A stretch of 64,000 nucleotides of DNA from Streptomyces hawaiiensis (GCF_004803895.1 NZ_CP021978.1:6262001-6326000), one strand, 5' to 3'. Positions 23,762-34,497 are shown, counted from the first letter of the stretch. Made by a program: numbers and translations. Notes: a model not told the origin generated them from the sequence alone.

Positions 23762-24319
23762 GTGATCGAAGAGACCCTCCTCGAGGCCGAGGAGAAGATG
23801 GAGAAGGCCGTCGTGGTCGCCAAGGAGGACTTCGCCGCGATCCGCACCGGCCGTGCGCACCCGGCGATGTTCAACAAGATCGTGGCCGACTACTACGGCG
23901 CGCCGACGCCGATCAACCAGCTGGCTTCGTTCTCCGTGCCGGAGCCGCGCATGGCGGTGGTGACCCCGTTCGACAAGACGGCCCTGCGCAACATCGAGCA
24001 GGCCATCCGCGACTCCGACCTGGGCGTCAACCCGAGCAACGACGGCAACATCATCCGGGTGGTGTTCCCCGAGCTGACCGAGGAGCGCCGCCGCGAGTAC
24101 ATCAAGGTCGCCAAGAGCAAGGGTGAGGACGCCAAGGTCTCCATCCGCTCCGTGCGCCGCAAGGCCAAGGACGCCATCGACAAGCTGATCAAGGACGGCG
24201 AGGTCGGCGAGGACGAGGGCCGCCGTGCGGAGAAGGAGCTCGACGACACCACCGCGAAGTACGTCGCACAGGTGGACGAGCTCCTGAAGCACAAGGAAGC
24301 GGAGCTGCTCGAGGTCTGA
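23762..24319 (+). CDS. frr: ribosome recycling factor
   Basis: 185 residues from GTG 23762, the usual family length. RRF splits post-termination ribosomes with EF-G. Conserved stretches are KEDFAAIRTGRAHPAMFNKI, LGVNPSNDGNIIRVVFPELT and EERRREYIKVAKSKGEDAKV. The upstream in-frame extension (to 23537) is Gly/Arg-rich and unlike the family. Its TGA overlaps the cdsA ATG by one base. Confidence 0.96.
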   Translation: MIEETLLEAEEKMEKAVVVAKEDFAAIRTGRAHPAMFNKIVADYYGAPTPINQLASFSVPEPRMAVVTPFDKTALRNIEQAIRDSDLGVNPSNDGNIIRVVFPELTEERRREYIKVAKSKGEDAKVSIRSVRRKAKDAIDKLIKDGEVGEDEGRRAEKELDDTTAKYVAQVDELLKHKEAELLEV

Positions 24320-25470
24320 TGAACGACTCTTCCTGGGGGGCGCCGCCACAGGCCGGGTACTGGGGGCCCACCGACCAAGGGCACGGCCACGGGCACGTGC
24401 AGAGCCCCGGCCACGGGCAGGTCCACAGCCCCGGCCAGGGTCACGTCCCGGGGGCCGCTCCGGCGGGTCCCGCATACGATGCGTATGAAGCGCCTCAGAC
24501 TCGCCCCATGCCCATCGTGCCCGACGTGACCGAATTCGGCGGAAACCAGGATGACGACCGGGGGGCTGCTCGGCCGAGCGGCGCCCCGGTCCGAAACGAC
24601 ACGAATCCGGAGCCCATGCCCGACCCCTCGCAGCCGGCGCCCAAGCCGCCGAAGAAGAGCGCGGGTCGCGACCTGAGTGCCGCGATAGGGGTCGGTGTCG
24701 GGCTCGGTGCGGTGATCGTCGCGTCGCTGTTCGTCGTCAAGGCCGTGTTCGTCGGTGTCGTCGCGGTGGCCGTGGTGGTGGGCCTGTGGGAGCTGACCAA
24801 GCGGCTGGAGGAACGCAAGGGCATCCGGGCGCCCCTCGTGCCGCTCGCGCTCGGCGGTGCCGCGATGGTCGTCGCCGGGTACGTGCGGGGCGCCGAGGGC
24901 GCGTGGGTGGCCATGGCGCTCACGGCGCTGGCCGTCCTGGTCTGGCGCATGACGGAACCGCCTGAGGGCTACCTGAGGGACGTCACCGCGGGCGTCTTCG
25001 CGGCGTTCTACGTGCCGTTCCTGGCGACCTTCGTCGCGATGATGCTGACCGCGGACGACGGACCGCAGCGGGTGCTCACCTTCCTGCTGCTCACGGTCGT
25101 CAGCGACACCGGGGCCTACGCCGTCGGCTGGCGGTTCGGCCGGCACAAGCTCGCCCCCCGCATCAGCCCCGGCAAGACCCGCGAGGGCCTGCTCGGGGCG
25201 GTCTCGTTCGCCATGGTCGCGGGGGCACTGTGCATGCAGTTCCTCATCGACGACGGCGCCTGGTGGCAGGGCCTGGTGCTGGGCCTCGCGGTCGCGGTCA
25301 CGGCCACGCTCGGCGACCTCGGCGAGTCCATGATCAAGCGGGACCTCGGCATCAAGGACATGGGCACGCTGCTGCCGGGCCACGGCGGCATCATGGACCG
25401 GCTCGACTCGCTGCTGCCCACGGCTCCTGTGGTGTGGCTGCTGCTCGTGCTCTTCGTCGGCTCCGGCTGA
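24319..25470 (+). CDS. cdsA: phosphatidate cytidylyltransferase
   Basis: 383 residues. It makes CDP-diacylglycerol from phosphatidate and CTP in the membrane. The N-terminal 130 residues are cytosolic-looking and Gly/His/Pro-rich (QGHGHGHVQSPGHGQVHSPG). Several membrane helices follow (IVASLFVVKAVFVGVVAVAV and others). The family signature is complete near the end: SMIKRDLGIKDMGTLLPGHG then GIMDRLDSLL. Coupled to frr and followed by a terminator, so it closes the block. Confidence 0.95.
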   Translation: MNDSSWGAPPQAGYWGPTDQGHGHGHVQSPGHGQVHSPGQGHVPGAAPAGPAYDAYEAPQTRPMPIVPDVTEFGGNQDDDRGAARPSGAPVRNDTNPEPMPDPSQPAPKPPKKSAGRDLSAAIGVGVGLGAVIVASLFVVKAVFVGVVAVAVVVGLWELTKRLEERKGIRAPLVPLALGGAAMVVAGYVRGAEGAWVAMALTALAVLVWRMTEPPEGYLRDVTAGVFAAFYVPFLATFVAMMLTADDGPQRVLTFLLLTVVSDTGAYAVGWRFGRHKLAPRISPGKTREGLLGAVSFAMVAGALCMQFLIDDGAWWQGLVLGLAVAVTATLGDLGESMIKRDLGIKDMGTLLPGHGGIMDRLDSLLPTAPVVWLLLVLFVGSG

Positions 25471-25482
25471 ACAGGTCGTCTT

Positions 25483-25524
25483 CGTCAGCGAGCTCCCGTC
25501 CGGCTGGGCGGGAGCTCGCTGACG
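25483..25524 (+). terminator. strong terminator after cdsA
   Basis: CGTCAGCGAGCTCCCG (25483-25498) and CGGGAGCTCGCTGACG (25509-25524) form a perfect 16-bp stem with a 10-base loop, 12 bases after the cdsA stop. Confidence 0.9.
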
Positions 25525-25589
25525 TCTCGGGGAGACGTCCGGGGGCCTGAGGTGGGACGATTCAGATGTATCTCCCAAAGGAGGTCATC

Positions 25590-26039
25590 ATGGCCATCAT
25601 CCGAGAGAGCATCGACGTCGACCGCCGTCCCGAGGAGGTCTACCAGTACGTCATGGACGCTCCGCGCATGCCGGAGTGGCAGCTGAGCGCCGTGTCCGCG
25701 GAGCGCCTCGACGAAGGGCCCGTCGGCGTCGGCAGCAAGGTCCGGGTGACCCGGCACATCGGCCGCCGCGTGATGCCGATGACCATGGAGGTCACCGAGT
25801 ACGACCCGCCGCACAGCTGGGGCATGCGCGGCGTCGACGGCCCGGTGCGGGCGCAGGTGCACGGCGAGGTCGAACCCTATGACGAGGGCCGCCGCTCCCA
25901 CGTCACGATCGACATCGACTTCGAGGGCCACGGCATGGGCAAGGTCATGGTCCCCCTCGTCGTACGCCCCCAGGTCCGCAAGGAACTCCCGCGCAACGAG
26001 CAGCTCCTCAAGGACCGGCTGGAGCACACGGGCGAGTAG
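25590..26039 (+). CDS. SRPBCC-family protein
   Basis: 149 residues from ATG 25590, chosen for the AAAGGAGGTCATC ribosome site. START/Bet-v-1-like features: an N-terminal strand and helix IIRESIDVDRRPEEVYQYVM followed by DAPRMPEWQLSA, then alternating strands (HSWGMRGVDGPVRAQVHGEV). These proteins bind hydrophobic ligands in a cavity; the ligand cannot be told. A single gene after the cdsA terminator. Confidence 0.8.
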   Translation: MAIIRESIDVDRRPEEVYQYVMDAPRMPEWQLSAVSAERLDEGPVGVGSKVRVTRHIGRRVMPMTMEVTEYDPPHSWGMRGVDGPVRAQVHGEVEPYDEGRRSHVTIDIDFEGHGMGKVMVPLVVRPQVRKELPRNEQLLKDRLEHTGE

Positions 26040-26101
26040 GGCGTAGCCTCCCCTGCGGTGCCGACGACGGGGGGTCCAGCCGTGAGGACGACAGGGGGCA
26101 C

Positions 26102-26956
26102 GTGGACATAACCGAGCGCGAACCGGCCGGTCCTTGGGAAGGTGTTCTGGCCGCTCCAGCCCGCGGCAGCGACGTCGGCGTCCTGGTTCTTGGGGGATCC
26201 AGCGGGCGCGTCGAACGTGAGCGCGCGCGCCTCTTTGCTCAGCAGGGCTTCACAGCGTTGGCGATCCGCTGGTTCGGCGGGCCTGGGCAGCCCCCGGGAA
26301 TCTGCGAGGTTCCCCTGGAGACCTTCACCACCGCCGTCGAATTCCTTCGCCGGGGCGGAGCGCGACGCATCGGAATCCTCGGCACCTCCAAGGGCGCTGA
26401 AGCGGCCTTGCTCACGGCGGTGCACGATCCGCGCGTGGACGTGGCCCTTGCGCTGTCACCCACCTCGCGGGTCTGGTGCAACGTCGGCCGGGGCCGCGAC
26501 GGAGCGCACCGCCCGTACCGCTCGTCCTGGACGTGGCGGGAGCGGCCGCTGCCGTTCGTCCCGATGGACGATTCCTGGATTCCCGCGGAGCCGGACAGCG
26601 GCCCCGTGGCCATCCGCGGATGGTACGAACTGAGCGAGCGGACCTTCGCTCACTCGCTTCCGCCGACGGAGATCCCCGTGGAAGCGGCCAGAGCCGATCT
26701 GCTCCTGGTCGCAGGCGGCGACGACGCGATGTGGCCGTCGCTGCCCTTCGCTCGGCAGCTGGCTCGGCGCCGGCGCTCGACCGGGGCGACCGTGCGTCTG
26801 ATCGCCCGTGACGACGCCGGCCACCGACCACGCCTTCCTGGCGAGAGCCCGGCGCCGGCGTCCGGGCACTTCGAGTACGGGGGCACAGCTGAAGCCGACG
26901 CGCTCCTGGGCGAGGCGGCGTGGCCCCACATCCTCGATCTGCTCGGCGGTGGTTGA
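26102..26956 (+). CDS. BAAT/acyl-CoA thioesterase-type alpha/beta hydrolase
   Basis: 284 residues from GTG 26102. The alpha/beta-hydrolase fold has the nucleophile elbow GILGTSKGAEAAL (Ser) and a late His in RDDAGHRPRLPG; the acid is probably in ADLLLVAGGDDAMW. FVPMDDSWIP and the GGSSGRVERERARLFAQQGF strand match the BAAT C-terminal family, whose members cleave or transfer acyl groups from CoA. The substrate is unknown. It lacks the N-terminal Ig-like domain of longer members. Confidence 0.75.
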   Translation: MDITEREPAGPWEGVLAAPARGSDVGVLVLGGSSGRVERERARLFAQQGFTALAIRWFGGPGQPPGICEVPLETFTTAVEFLRRGGARRIGILGTSKGAEAALLTAVHDPRVDVALALSPTSRVWCNVGRGRDGAHRPYRSSWTWRERPLPFVPMDDSWIPAEPDSGPVAIRGWYELSERTFAHSLPPTEIPVEAARADLLLVAGGDDAMWPSLPFARQLARRRRSTGATVRLIARDDAGHRPRLPGESPAPASGHFEYGGTAEADALLGEAAWPHILDLLGGG

Positions 26957-27056
26957 TCGCGCACCAGGTCGGCTGTGCCGTGACCGGCCTGGTCGGGATC
27001 TGAGGGAATCCAGAAAGTGCTGTGCCTGTGGCATGCCCATGCGAAAGGATGTGCGC

Positions 27057-27602
27057 ATGATGCGACCCGCGCGTGCGCTGCTCCCCCTTCTCTTGTTGCC
27101 CGTTCTCCTTACAGGATGCGACGCGGACAAGAGCGGCGGTACGGCCGCCGACAGCGCCGACCTTGACGCCGCCGCGGGAGACTGGGGGGTCGCGCCGGAA
27201 CTCGTCTATGTCACCAAGGTCTCCGGCTACACCGTGTTCCAGGAGTCGGTTGGCGAGTACAACGACGAGTTCGTTGCCGCGTATCGGTCCGAGAAGGGTG
27301 CCACCAAGTTCGGCCTCTTCGTGGGGCATGGCACGATGACGGCGGAGAGCTGCCCCAAGCAGCCGCTGGGCGAGGTGTCAGAGAAGCAGGTCACCTGTGA
27401 GCACGACGGCGACGCCTGGTACCGCAAGGCCGGTGACAGCCACGAATACGCGGTGCCCGACGACGGCGTGGTGATTCGTCTAATCGCTGATGTGGACAAG
27501 GTCGACCGCGCAGTTCTGCGTAAGGCAGCCGAGGCGGCCCACCGCCCGGACGACGCCGAATTGGCCGCACTCCTGCCGACCACCAACGGCGCGGACACCT
27601 GA
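27057..27602 (+). CDS. putative lipoprotein
   Basis: 181 residues from ATG 27057, with AAAGGA upstream; an in-frame ATG at 27039 and GTG at 27051 are alternatives. The signal peptide ends in a lipobox (LLPVLLTGC), so the Cys is lipidated and the protein faces outside. The mature part is soluble and acidic, with one Cys pair (ESCPKQPLGE, KQVTCEHDGD) that could form a disulfide. No family was recognised. Confidence 0.75.
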   Translation: MMRPARALLPLLLLPVLLTGCDADKSGGTAADSADLDAAAGDWGVAPELVYVTKVSGYTVFQESVGEYNDEFVAAYRSEKGATKFGLFVGHGTMTAESCPKQPLGEVSEKQVTCEHDGDAWYRKAGDSHEYAVPDDGVVIRLIADVDKVDRAVLRKAAEAAHRPDDAELAALLPTTNGADT

Positions 27603-27770
27603 GAGTTGTCCGCTTAGGGACCGGCTCGAACTCGTAAAGCGGTGATCGCGACCGCGAGCCCCCTGGGCCGTCCGAGACCGACCAACGCTGACAGTCGGCA
27701 CCCACAGGTGACCACCCCCACCCCTCTCCGGCCTGGGCTCCCCGAGTTGATCTGCGACACTGGGAGGGTT

Positions 27771-28877
27771 ATGCCTGCACCCGGAGAACTCACTTTCGTA
27801 GCCCCCCGCGGAGCCAAGAAGCCGCCGCGGCATCTCGCCGATCTCACTCCTGCCGAGCGCAAGGAGGCCGTAGCCGCTGTCGGGGAGAAGCCGTTTCGTG
27901 CCAAGCAGCTCTCGCAGCACTACTTCGCGCGGTACGCGCATGATCCGGAGCAGTGGACCGATATTCCGGCCGGTGCCCGGGGGCGGCTGCAGGAGGCGTT
28001 GCTGCCCGAGCTGATGACCGTCGTGCGGCATCTGTCCACCGACCAGGGCACCACCCGCAAGACGCTGTGGCGGCTGTTCGACGGGACGCTCGTCGAGTCC
28101 GTGCTGATGCGCTACCCGGACCGGGTGACCATGTGCATCAGCTCGCAGGCCGGATGCGGGATGAACTGCCCGTTCTGCGCGACCGGGCAGGCCGGTCTCG
28201 ACCGGAATCTGTCCACCGCCGAGATCGTGCACCAGATCGTGGACGGCATGCGGGCCCTGCGGGACGGGGAGGTCCCCGGCGGTCCCGCGCGGCTCAGCAA
28301 CATCGTCTTCATGGGCATGGGCGAGCCGCTCGCCAACTACAACCGGGTCATCGGATCCATCCGGCGGCTCACCGACCCCGAGCCCGACGGGCTGGGGCTC
28401 TCGCAGCGCGGCATCACCGTCTCGACGGTCGGGCTCGTCCCGGCCATCCACCGGTTCTCCGACGAGGGCTTCAAGTGCCGCCTCGCCATCTCGCTGCACG
28501 CCCCCGACGACGAGCTGCGCGACACCCTCGTCCCCGTGAACACGCGCTGGAAGGTCCGCGAGGTGCTGGACGCCGGCTTCGAGTACAGCGCCAAGTCCGG
28601 GCGGCGGCTGTCCATCGAGTACGCGCTGATCCGGGACATCAACGACCAGGCGTGGCGCGGTGACCGGCTCGGCCGGATGCTCAAGGGCAGGCCGGTGCAC
28701 GTCAACCTGATCCCGCTGAACCCGACGCCCGGCTCCAAGTGGACCGCCTCACGGCCCGAGGACGAGAAGGCGTTCATGGAGGCCATCGCCGCCCACGGTG
28801 TGCCGGTGACGATCCGGGACACCCGTGGTCAGGAGATCGACGGGGCGTGTGGTCAGCTCGCGGCCACCGAACGGTAG
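27771..28877 (+). CDS. rlmN: 23S rRNA (adenine-2503-C2)/tRNA methyltransferase RlmN
   Basis: 368 residues from ATG 27771. A radical-SAM enzyme: the cluster motif is GCGMNCPFCATGQ (CxxxCxxC), SAM-binding MGMGEPLANY, and catalytic Cys near the end in EIDGACGQLA with the other Cys in FKCRLAISLHAP. It methylates A2503 of 23S rRNA and A37 of some tRNAs. No resistance-type (Cfr) features were seen. The next gene is separated by a riboswitch. Confidence 0.95.
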   Translation: MPAPGELTFVAPRGAKKPPRHLADLTPAERKEAVAAVGEKPFRAKQLSQHYFARYAHDPEQWTDIPAGARGRLQEALLPELMTVVRHLSTDQGTTRKTLWRLFDGTLVESVLMRYPDRVTMCISSQAGCGMNCPFCATGQAGLDRNLSTAEIVHQIVDGMRALRDGEVPGGPARLSNIVFMGMGEPLANYNRVIGSIRRLTDPEPDGLGLSQRGITVSTVGLVPAIHRFSDEGFKCRLAISLHAPDDELRDTLVPVNTRWKVREVLDAGFEYSAKSGRRLSIEYALIRDINDQAWRGDRLGRMLKGRPVHVNLIPLNPTPGSKWTASRPEDEKAFMEAIAAHGVPVTIRDTRGQEIDGACGQLAATER

Positions 28878-28923
28878 TCTGGCCGTCGTAAGCACACCTT
28901 CATATTCGACACCTGCATATTCC

Positions 28924-29010
28924 GACAGGGGAGCGCCACAGCGCTGAGAGTGCGGCACACGGCCGCAGACCCTCCGAACCTGGCCCAGGTCATTCTGGGT
29001 AGGGAGATCG
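28924..29010 (+). ncRNA. TPP riboswitch (THI element)
   Basis: The conserved core is present: GACAGGGGAGCGCC, GCTGAGAGTGCGGC, GCAGACCCTCCGAACCTG and TCATTCTGGGTAGGGAG. It senses thiamine pyrophosphate. A strong hairpin at 29031 follows and is likely the OFF-state terminator. It controls the ABC transporter operon that starts at 29100. Confidence 0.96.
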
Positions 29011-29030
29011 GTCACCACTCGAGCTGTTGC

Positions 29031-29065
29031 GCCCTGCCCGGGACCTCGGAAGTCCCGGGCAGGGC
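29031..29065 (+). terminator. expression-platform hairpin of the TPP riboswitch
   Basis: GCCCTGCCCGGGAC (29031-29044) and GTCCCGGGCAGGGC (29052-29065) form a perfect 14-bp stem with a 7-base loop, then CGCGTCTTCTCCT. It lies 21 bases after the aptamer and 34 before the first start codon. Which strand of the aptamer competes with it was not resolved. Confidence 0.85.
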
Positions 29066-29099
29066 CGCGTCTTCTCCTGGTCACTCCAGGAGGAATTCA

Positions 29100-30185
29100 G
29101 TGAGCATCAACGCAAAGCGGCTGACGGCGGTGGTCGTCGGGCTCGGCATGGTCGGTACTCTCGCCGCGTGCGGGTCGTCCGACAGCGGTCAGGGGTCCGG
29201 CGACTCCAAGACCGTGACGCTCGTCAGCCACGACTCGTGGGCCGCGTCCAAGGACGTCATCGCGGCCTTCGAGAAGCAGTCCGGCTACAAGGTCGACGTC
29301 CTGAAGGACGGCGACGCCGGGCAGGCCGTCAACAAGGCCATCCTGACCAAGGGCAACCCGCAGGGCGACGTCTTCTTCGGCGTCGACAACACGCTGCTGT
29401 CGCGCGCCCTCGACAACGGCCTCTTCCAGCCGTACGAGGCGAAGGGCGCCGACCGGATCAAGGCGGAGTACCGCGTCGACCAGGACAAGCACCGGGTCAC
29501 GCCCGTGGACACCGGCGACATCTGCGTCAACTACGACAAGAAGTACTTCGCCGACCACAAGATCCAGCCGCCGAAGAGCTTCGACGATCTCGTCAAGCCC
29601 GCGTACAAGAACCTGCTCGTCACCGAGAACGCCTCCGCCTCCTCGCCCGGCCTCGGCTTCCTGCTCGGCACCGCCGCGCAGTACGGCGACGACGGGTGGG
29701 AGAGCTACTGGAAGAAGCTCAAGGCCAACGGCGTGAAGGTCGTCGACGGCTGGGAGCAGGCCTACAACGAGGAGTTCTCCGGCTCGGCCGGCGGCAAGAA
29801 GGCCAAGGGCGACCGTCCGCTCGTCGTGTCGTACGCCTCCTCGCCGCCCGCCGAGGTCGTCTTCGCCGACCCGAAGCCGAGCACGGCACCGACCGGGGTC
29901 GCCGAGGGCACCTGCTTCCGGCAGGTCGAGTACGCCGGGCTGCTCAGCAACGCGAAGAACCCCACGGGCGGCAAGGCGTTCCTGGACTTCCTGCTCACGC
30001 AGCGGTTCCAGGAGGACATGCCGATGAACATGTTCGTGTACCCGGTGCGCGAGGGCGCCCAGGTGCCGACTGAGTTCGTGAAGTACGGGCCGCAGGCGAA
30101 GGACCCGGAGACCATGGACCCGGCGAAGATCGCCGACCACCGTGACCAGTGGGTCAAGTCGTGGACCTCACTCGTACTGAAGTAG
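29100..30185 (+). CDS. thiB: thiamine-type ABC transporter substrate-binding lipoprotein
   Basis: 361 residues from GTG 29100 with AGGAGGAATT upstream. The lipobox is GTLAACGSS. The mature protein has the ThiB/type-II periplasmic-binding pattern: VTLVSHDSWAASKDVIAAFE, DVFFGVDNTLLSRAL, VTPVDTGDICVNYDKKY, and a Trp/Tyr-rich binding region (VVDGWEQAYNEEF). The TPP riboswitch upstream supports thiamine or a thiamine precursor as cargo. It is followed by the permease and ATPase in one operon. Confidence 0.9.
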   Translation: MSINAKRLTAVVVGLGMVGTLAACGSSDSGQGSGDSKTVTLVSHDSWAASKDVIAAFEKQSGYKVDVLKDGDAGQAVNKAILTKGNPQGDVFFGVDNTLLSRALDNGLFQPYEAKGADRIKAEYRVDQDKHRVTPVDTGDICVNYDKKYFADHKIQPPKSFDDLVKPAYKNLLVTENASASSPGLGFLLGTAAQYGDDGWESYWKKLKANGVKVVDGWEQAYNEEFSGSAGGKKAKGDRPLVVSYASSPPAEVVFADPKPSTAPTGVAEGTCFRQVEYAGLLSNAKNPTGGKAFLDFLLTQRFQEDMPMNMFVYPVREGAQVPTEFVKYGPQAKDPETMDPAKIADHRDQWVKSWTSLVLK

Positions 30186-31824
30186 CCGCTCGCAGGCGAG
30201 GCGCGGCGGCGCGGTTCGGTCTGCTGGCCGTGCCCGTCGCGTTCTTCGCGGTCTTCTTCGCCTACCCCGTCGCCGCGATCGTCGCGCGCGGCCTGAAGAC
30301 CGACGGGACCTGGCACCTCGGGCGGATCGGGGAGGTGCTGGCGCAGTCCGACGTCCGGCACGTGCTGTGGTTCACCACCTGGCAGGCGTTCGTCTCCACC
30401 GCGCTCACGCTGCTCGTCGCGCTCCCCGGCGCCTACGTCTTCGCGCGCTTCGACTTCCCCGGCAAGCAGGTTCTGCGGGCGGTCGTGACCGTCCCGTTCG
30501 TGCTGCCGACGGTCGTCGTCGGTACGGCGTTCCTGGCGCTGGTCGGGCGGGGCGGGCTGCTCGACGAACTGTGGGGCGTACGGCTGGACACCACCGTCTG
30601 GGCGATCCTGCTCGCGCACGTCTTCTTCAACTACGCGGTCGTCGTCCGTACCGTCGGCGGGCTCTGGGCGCAGCTCGACCCGCGGCAGGAGGAGGCGGCC
30701 CGGATGCTCGGCGCGTCCCCGCTGAGGGCCTGGCGGCAGGTCACCCTGCCCGCCCTCGCCCCGGCCGTGGCCGCCGCCGCGCTCATGGTCTTCCTGTTCA
30801 CCTTCACCTCCTTCGGCGTCGTGCAGATTCTCGGCGGGCCCACCTTCTCCACCCTGGAGGTGGAGATCTACCGGCAGACGTCCGAGATCTTCGACCTGTC
30901 CACCGCGGCCGTACTGACCATGATCCAGTTCGTCGCGGTGGGCGCGATCCTCGCGGTGCACGCCTGGACCGTGCGGCGGCGGGAGACCGCGCTGCGGCTG
31001 ATGGACGCCTCCGCGACCGCGCGCCGGCCGCGCGGCGCGGGGCAGTGGGCGCTGCTGGGCGGGGTGCTCGTCACCGTGGCCGTGCTGCTCGTGCTGCCGC
31101 TGGCGGTGCTGGTGCAGCGGTCCCTGGGCCCGCCCGGCTTCGGCTACTACCGGGCGCTGACCCGTGAGGACGGGGGAGTGTTCCTGGTCCCGCCGATCGA
31201 GGCGATCGGCAATTCCCTGTCGTACGCCGTCGCCGCCACGCTCATCGCCGTGCTGATCGGCGCTCTGGCCGCCGTCGCGCTCACGCGCCGGGACGCCGGG
31301 CGGTTCGTGCGTGGCTTCGACGCGCTGCTGATGCTGCCGCTGGGGGTGTCCGCGGTGACCGTCGGCTTCGGGTTCCTGATCTCTCTCGACGAGCCGCCGC
31401 TGGACCTCAGGTCCTCGTGGATCCTGGTGCCGCTCGCGCAGGCGCTGGTCGGGGTGCCGTTCGTGGTGCGGACCATGCTGCCCGTGCTGCGGGCGGTGGA
31501 CGTGCGGCTGCGCGAGGCGGCCTCGGTGCTCGGGGCCTCGCCCTGGCGGGTGTGGCGGGAGGTGGACCTGCCGATGGTGCGGCGGGCGCTGCTGATCGCG
31601 GCCGGGTTCGCCTTCGCCGTGTCCCTGGGGGAGTTCGGCGCGACGGTGTTCATCGCACGTCCCGACCGGCCGACGCTGCCGGTGGCCGTGGCCCGGCTGC
31701 TGGGGCGGCCCGGTGACCTCAACTACGGCCAGGCGATGGCCCTTTCGACGATTCTGATGGTGGTGTGCGCCGTGGCCCTGCTGGTGCTGGAGAGGCTCCG
31801 CACGGACCGGACGGGGGAGTTCTG

Positions 31825-31825
<1 letters not shown>
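30161..31825 (+). CDS. thiP: thiamine-type ABC transporter permease (fused two-domain)
   Basis: About 554 residues from GTG 30161; GTG 30149 is also possible. It overlaps the end of the binding-protein gene. Two homologous six-helix halves each carry the EAA loop that meets the ATPase: EEAARMLGASPLRAWRQVTL in the first and REAASVLGASPWRVWREVDL in the second. Fusion of both permease halves is normal for ThiP/SfuB-type importers. Its last base overlaps the next ATG. Confidence 0.9.
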
Positions 31826-32844
<1,019 letters not shown>

Positions 32845-32869
32845 TCGGCGCCCGCTTAGGGTGCGGGAC

Positions 32870-33667
32870 ATGACGCTACTCGCACACGACCGCTACTGTG
32901 ACGAAATCGCCCACCAAGTCGGTCTGTTGAGGTCGGTCGTGACCTCCGGCGCCGAGCTGTCCGGCACCGTGCCCACCTGTCCGGACTGGTCGCTGGAGGA
33001 CCTGGTCCGGCACATGGGCGGCGCCCTGCGCTGGGTGGAGCTCATGGTGCGGACCCGGGCCCAGGAGGAGGTGCCCGAGGAGCAGGTGCCGGGTGTCGAA
33101 GGGCCCGAGGGCCGGGGTGAGGCCGCCGTCCTGGACGCGTGGCTGGCGGAGACCGGCGACCAGGTCGTCGCCGCGCTGCGGGCGGCCGGGCCGGACGCGA
33201 AGGTGTGGGGCTGGGCGGGGACCCTCAGCTCCGGGTTCTGGGCCCGCCGGATGACGCACGAGATCACCGTGCACCGCGCCGACGCCACGCTCGCCGCCGG
33301 GCTGCCCTACGAGGTCGCGCCCGACGTGGCCGCCGACGCGATCGACGAGTGGCTGCAGATCGTGGCGTACGTGCAGCGCACGGAGCCGCACGACGTGGCG
33401 AGCGAACTGCGCGGCGAGGGCCGCAGCATCCACCTGCACGCCACCGACACCGGGGCCGGGCTGAACGCCGAGTGGGTTGTCGAGCTCGCCGAGGACGGTG
33501 TCCGCTGGCGCCGGGGACACGAGCAGGCCACGGTCGCCCTGCGCGGGCCGCTCACCTCCGTGCTGCTCGCGTTCTACCGGCGGCTGCCGCTGGACGCCCA
33601 GGAGCTGGAGGTGCTGGGGGAGCGGAAGTTGCTGGAGTTCTGGCTGGAGCGGGCGACGTTCGGGTGA
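32870..33667 (+). CDS. maleylpyruvate isomerase-family, mycothiol-dependent enzyme
   Basis: 265 residues from ATG 32870. The N-terminal MDMPI/DinB-like domain has the metal His in SLEDLVRHMGGALRW and the Glu and His in MTHEITVHRADATLA. The C-terminal part (LHATDTGAGLNAEWVVELAE) matches the second domain of this family. Members use mycothiol, the actinobacterial thiol, as cofactor or substrate. The reaction here is unknown. It stands alone after the thiamine operon and ends at a shared terminator. Confidence 0.85.
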   Translation: MTLLAHDRYCDEIAHQVGLLRSVVTSGAELSGTVPTCPDWSLEDLVRHMGGALRWVELMVRTRAQEEVPEEQVPGVEGPEGRGEAAVLDAWLAETGDQVVAALRAAGPDAKVWGWAGTLSSGFWARRMTHEITVHRADATLAAGLPYEVAPDVAADAIDEWLQIVAYVQRTEPHDVASELRGEGRSIHLHATDTGAGLNAEWVVELAEDGVRWRRGHEQATVALRGPLTSVLLAFYRRLPLDAQELEVLGERKLLEFWLERATFG

Positions 33668-33675
33668 GACGGGAC

Positions 33676-33708
33676 GTGGCCCGCCCCCATGGATCGGGGA
33701 CGGGCCAC
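33676..33708. terminator. bidirectional terminator between convergent genes
   Basis: GTGGCCCG (33676-33683) pairs with CGGGCCAC (33701-33708), with CCCC/GGGG inside extending the stem around CATGGATC. It serves the MDMPI gene and the oppositely directed LAETG gene. Confidence 0.8.
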
Positions 33709-33727
33709 ATCACGGTGTGCGCGGGCG

Positions 33728-34417
33728 TCAGCTGTCGCTGTTCGCCCCGCGACGGCGCATGCCGAAGAACACCGCACCGCCACCGACGACGACCAGGGCC
33801 GCCGCGATGCCGGCGATGATGCCGGTGTTGGAGTCGGCACCGGTCTCGGCGAGGTTGGAGTCACCGGCCGGGGCGGGCGCGTTGGCCGCCGGCGAGGTGC
33901 TCTGGCTCTCCGAAGGCTCCGGAGCCGGGGTCCCGGTCTCCTCCGCCGGCTGGGAGGGGGAGGCCGACGGGGTCGGCGTCGCCGGGGGAGTCGAAGCCGG
34001 GGGCTCCTCCTCCTTCTTGCAGGCCGTGGCCGGGGTGACGAGGTTGGGCTTGATGTCCTCGTCGACGTACTGAGCGGCCTTGACGTGGATGCGGTACTGG
34101 GCGTTCGGCTTCCAGTCGTCGGCGAAGGTGATGGTGGTGCCTTCGCGCGAGCCCTTGACCACCTGCTCGCCCACCTTCTTCGCGTCGGCGCCGTTGTTCT
34201 GCAGGTACACGGTGACCGTGGCCGGGATGCCAGCGGGGTCCACGTCGGTGACGGTGATGACGCCCTTGTCGCCGTCGCACTTCGCCTCGGCGGAGAACTC
34301 GCTGATGTCGCAGGCGAGCGCGTTGCCGGCGGTGCCGAGCGCGAGCGCGGCCGAGGCGGAGACGACACCGAGGACACGCACGGCACGTGCGCGGCGGGAT
34401 ACGGACAGAACTGCCAC
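33728..34417 (-). CDS. LAETG-anchored cell-surface protein
   Basis: 229 residues from GTG 34417 (AAAGGAC upstream). Signal peptide ending at a predicted ALA-type site (GTAGNALACD). The ectodomain has two Cys that may pair (ACDISE, AKCDGD) and a third before a Pro/Thr/Ser-rich stalk (STPPATPTPSASPSQPAEET). The C-terminus is a complete sorting signal: LAETG, hydrophobic helix IIAGIAAALVVVGGGAVFF, and MRRRGANSDS. Class E sortases of Streptomyces recognise LAxTG. The partner or ligand is unknown. Confidence 0.88.
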   Translation of the reverse strand: MAVLSVSRRARAVRVLGVVSASAALALGTAGNALACDISEFSAEAKCDGDKGVITVTDVDPAGIPATVTVYLQNNGADAKKVGEQVVKGSREGTTITFADDWKPNAQYRIHVKAAQYVDEDIKPNLVTPATACKKEEEPPASTPPATPTPSASPSQPAEETGTPAPEPSESQSTSPAANAPAPAGDSNLAETGADSNTGIIAGIAAALVVVGGGAVFFGMRRRGANSDS

Positions 34418-34497
34418 GTTTGTCCTTTACAGGATTGCTAATGCGGGGGGCTGAGGCAGTGTTGACTGAACATCAGCACTGCCGGGAGGCTCACAGG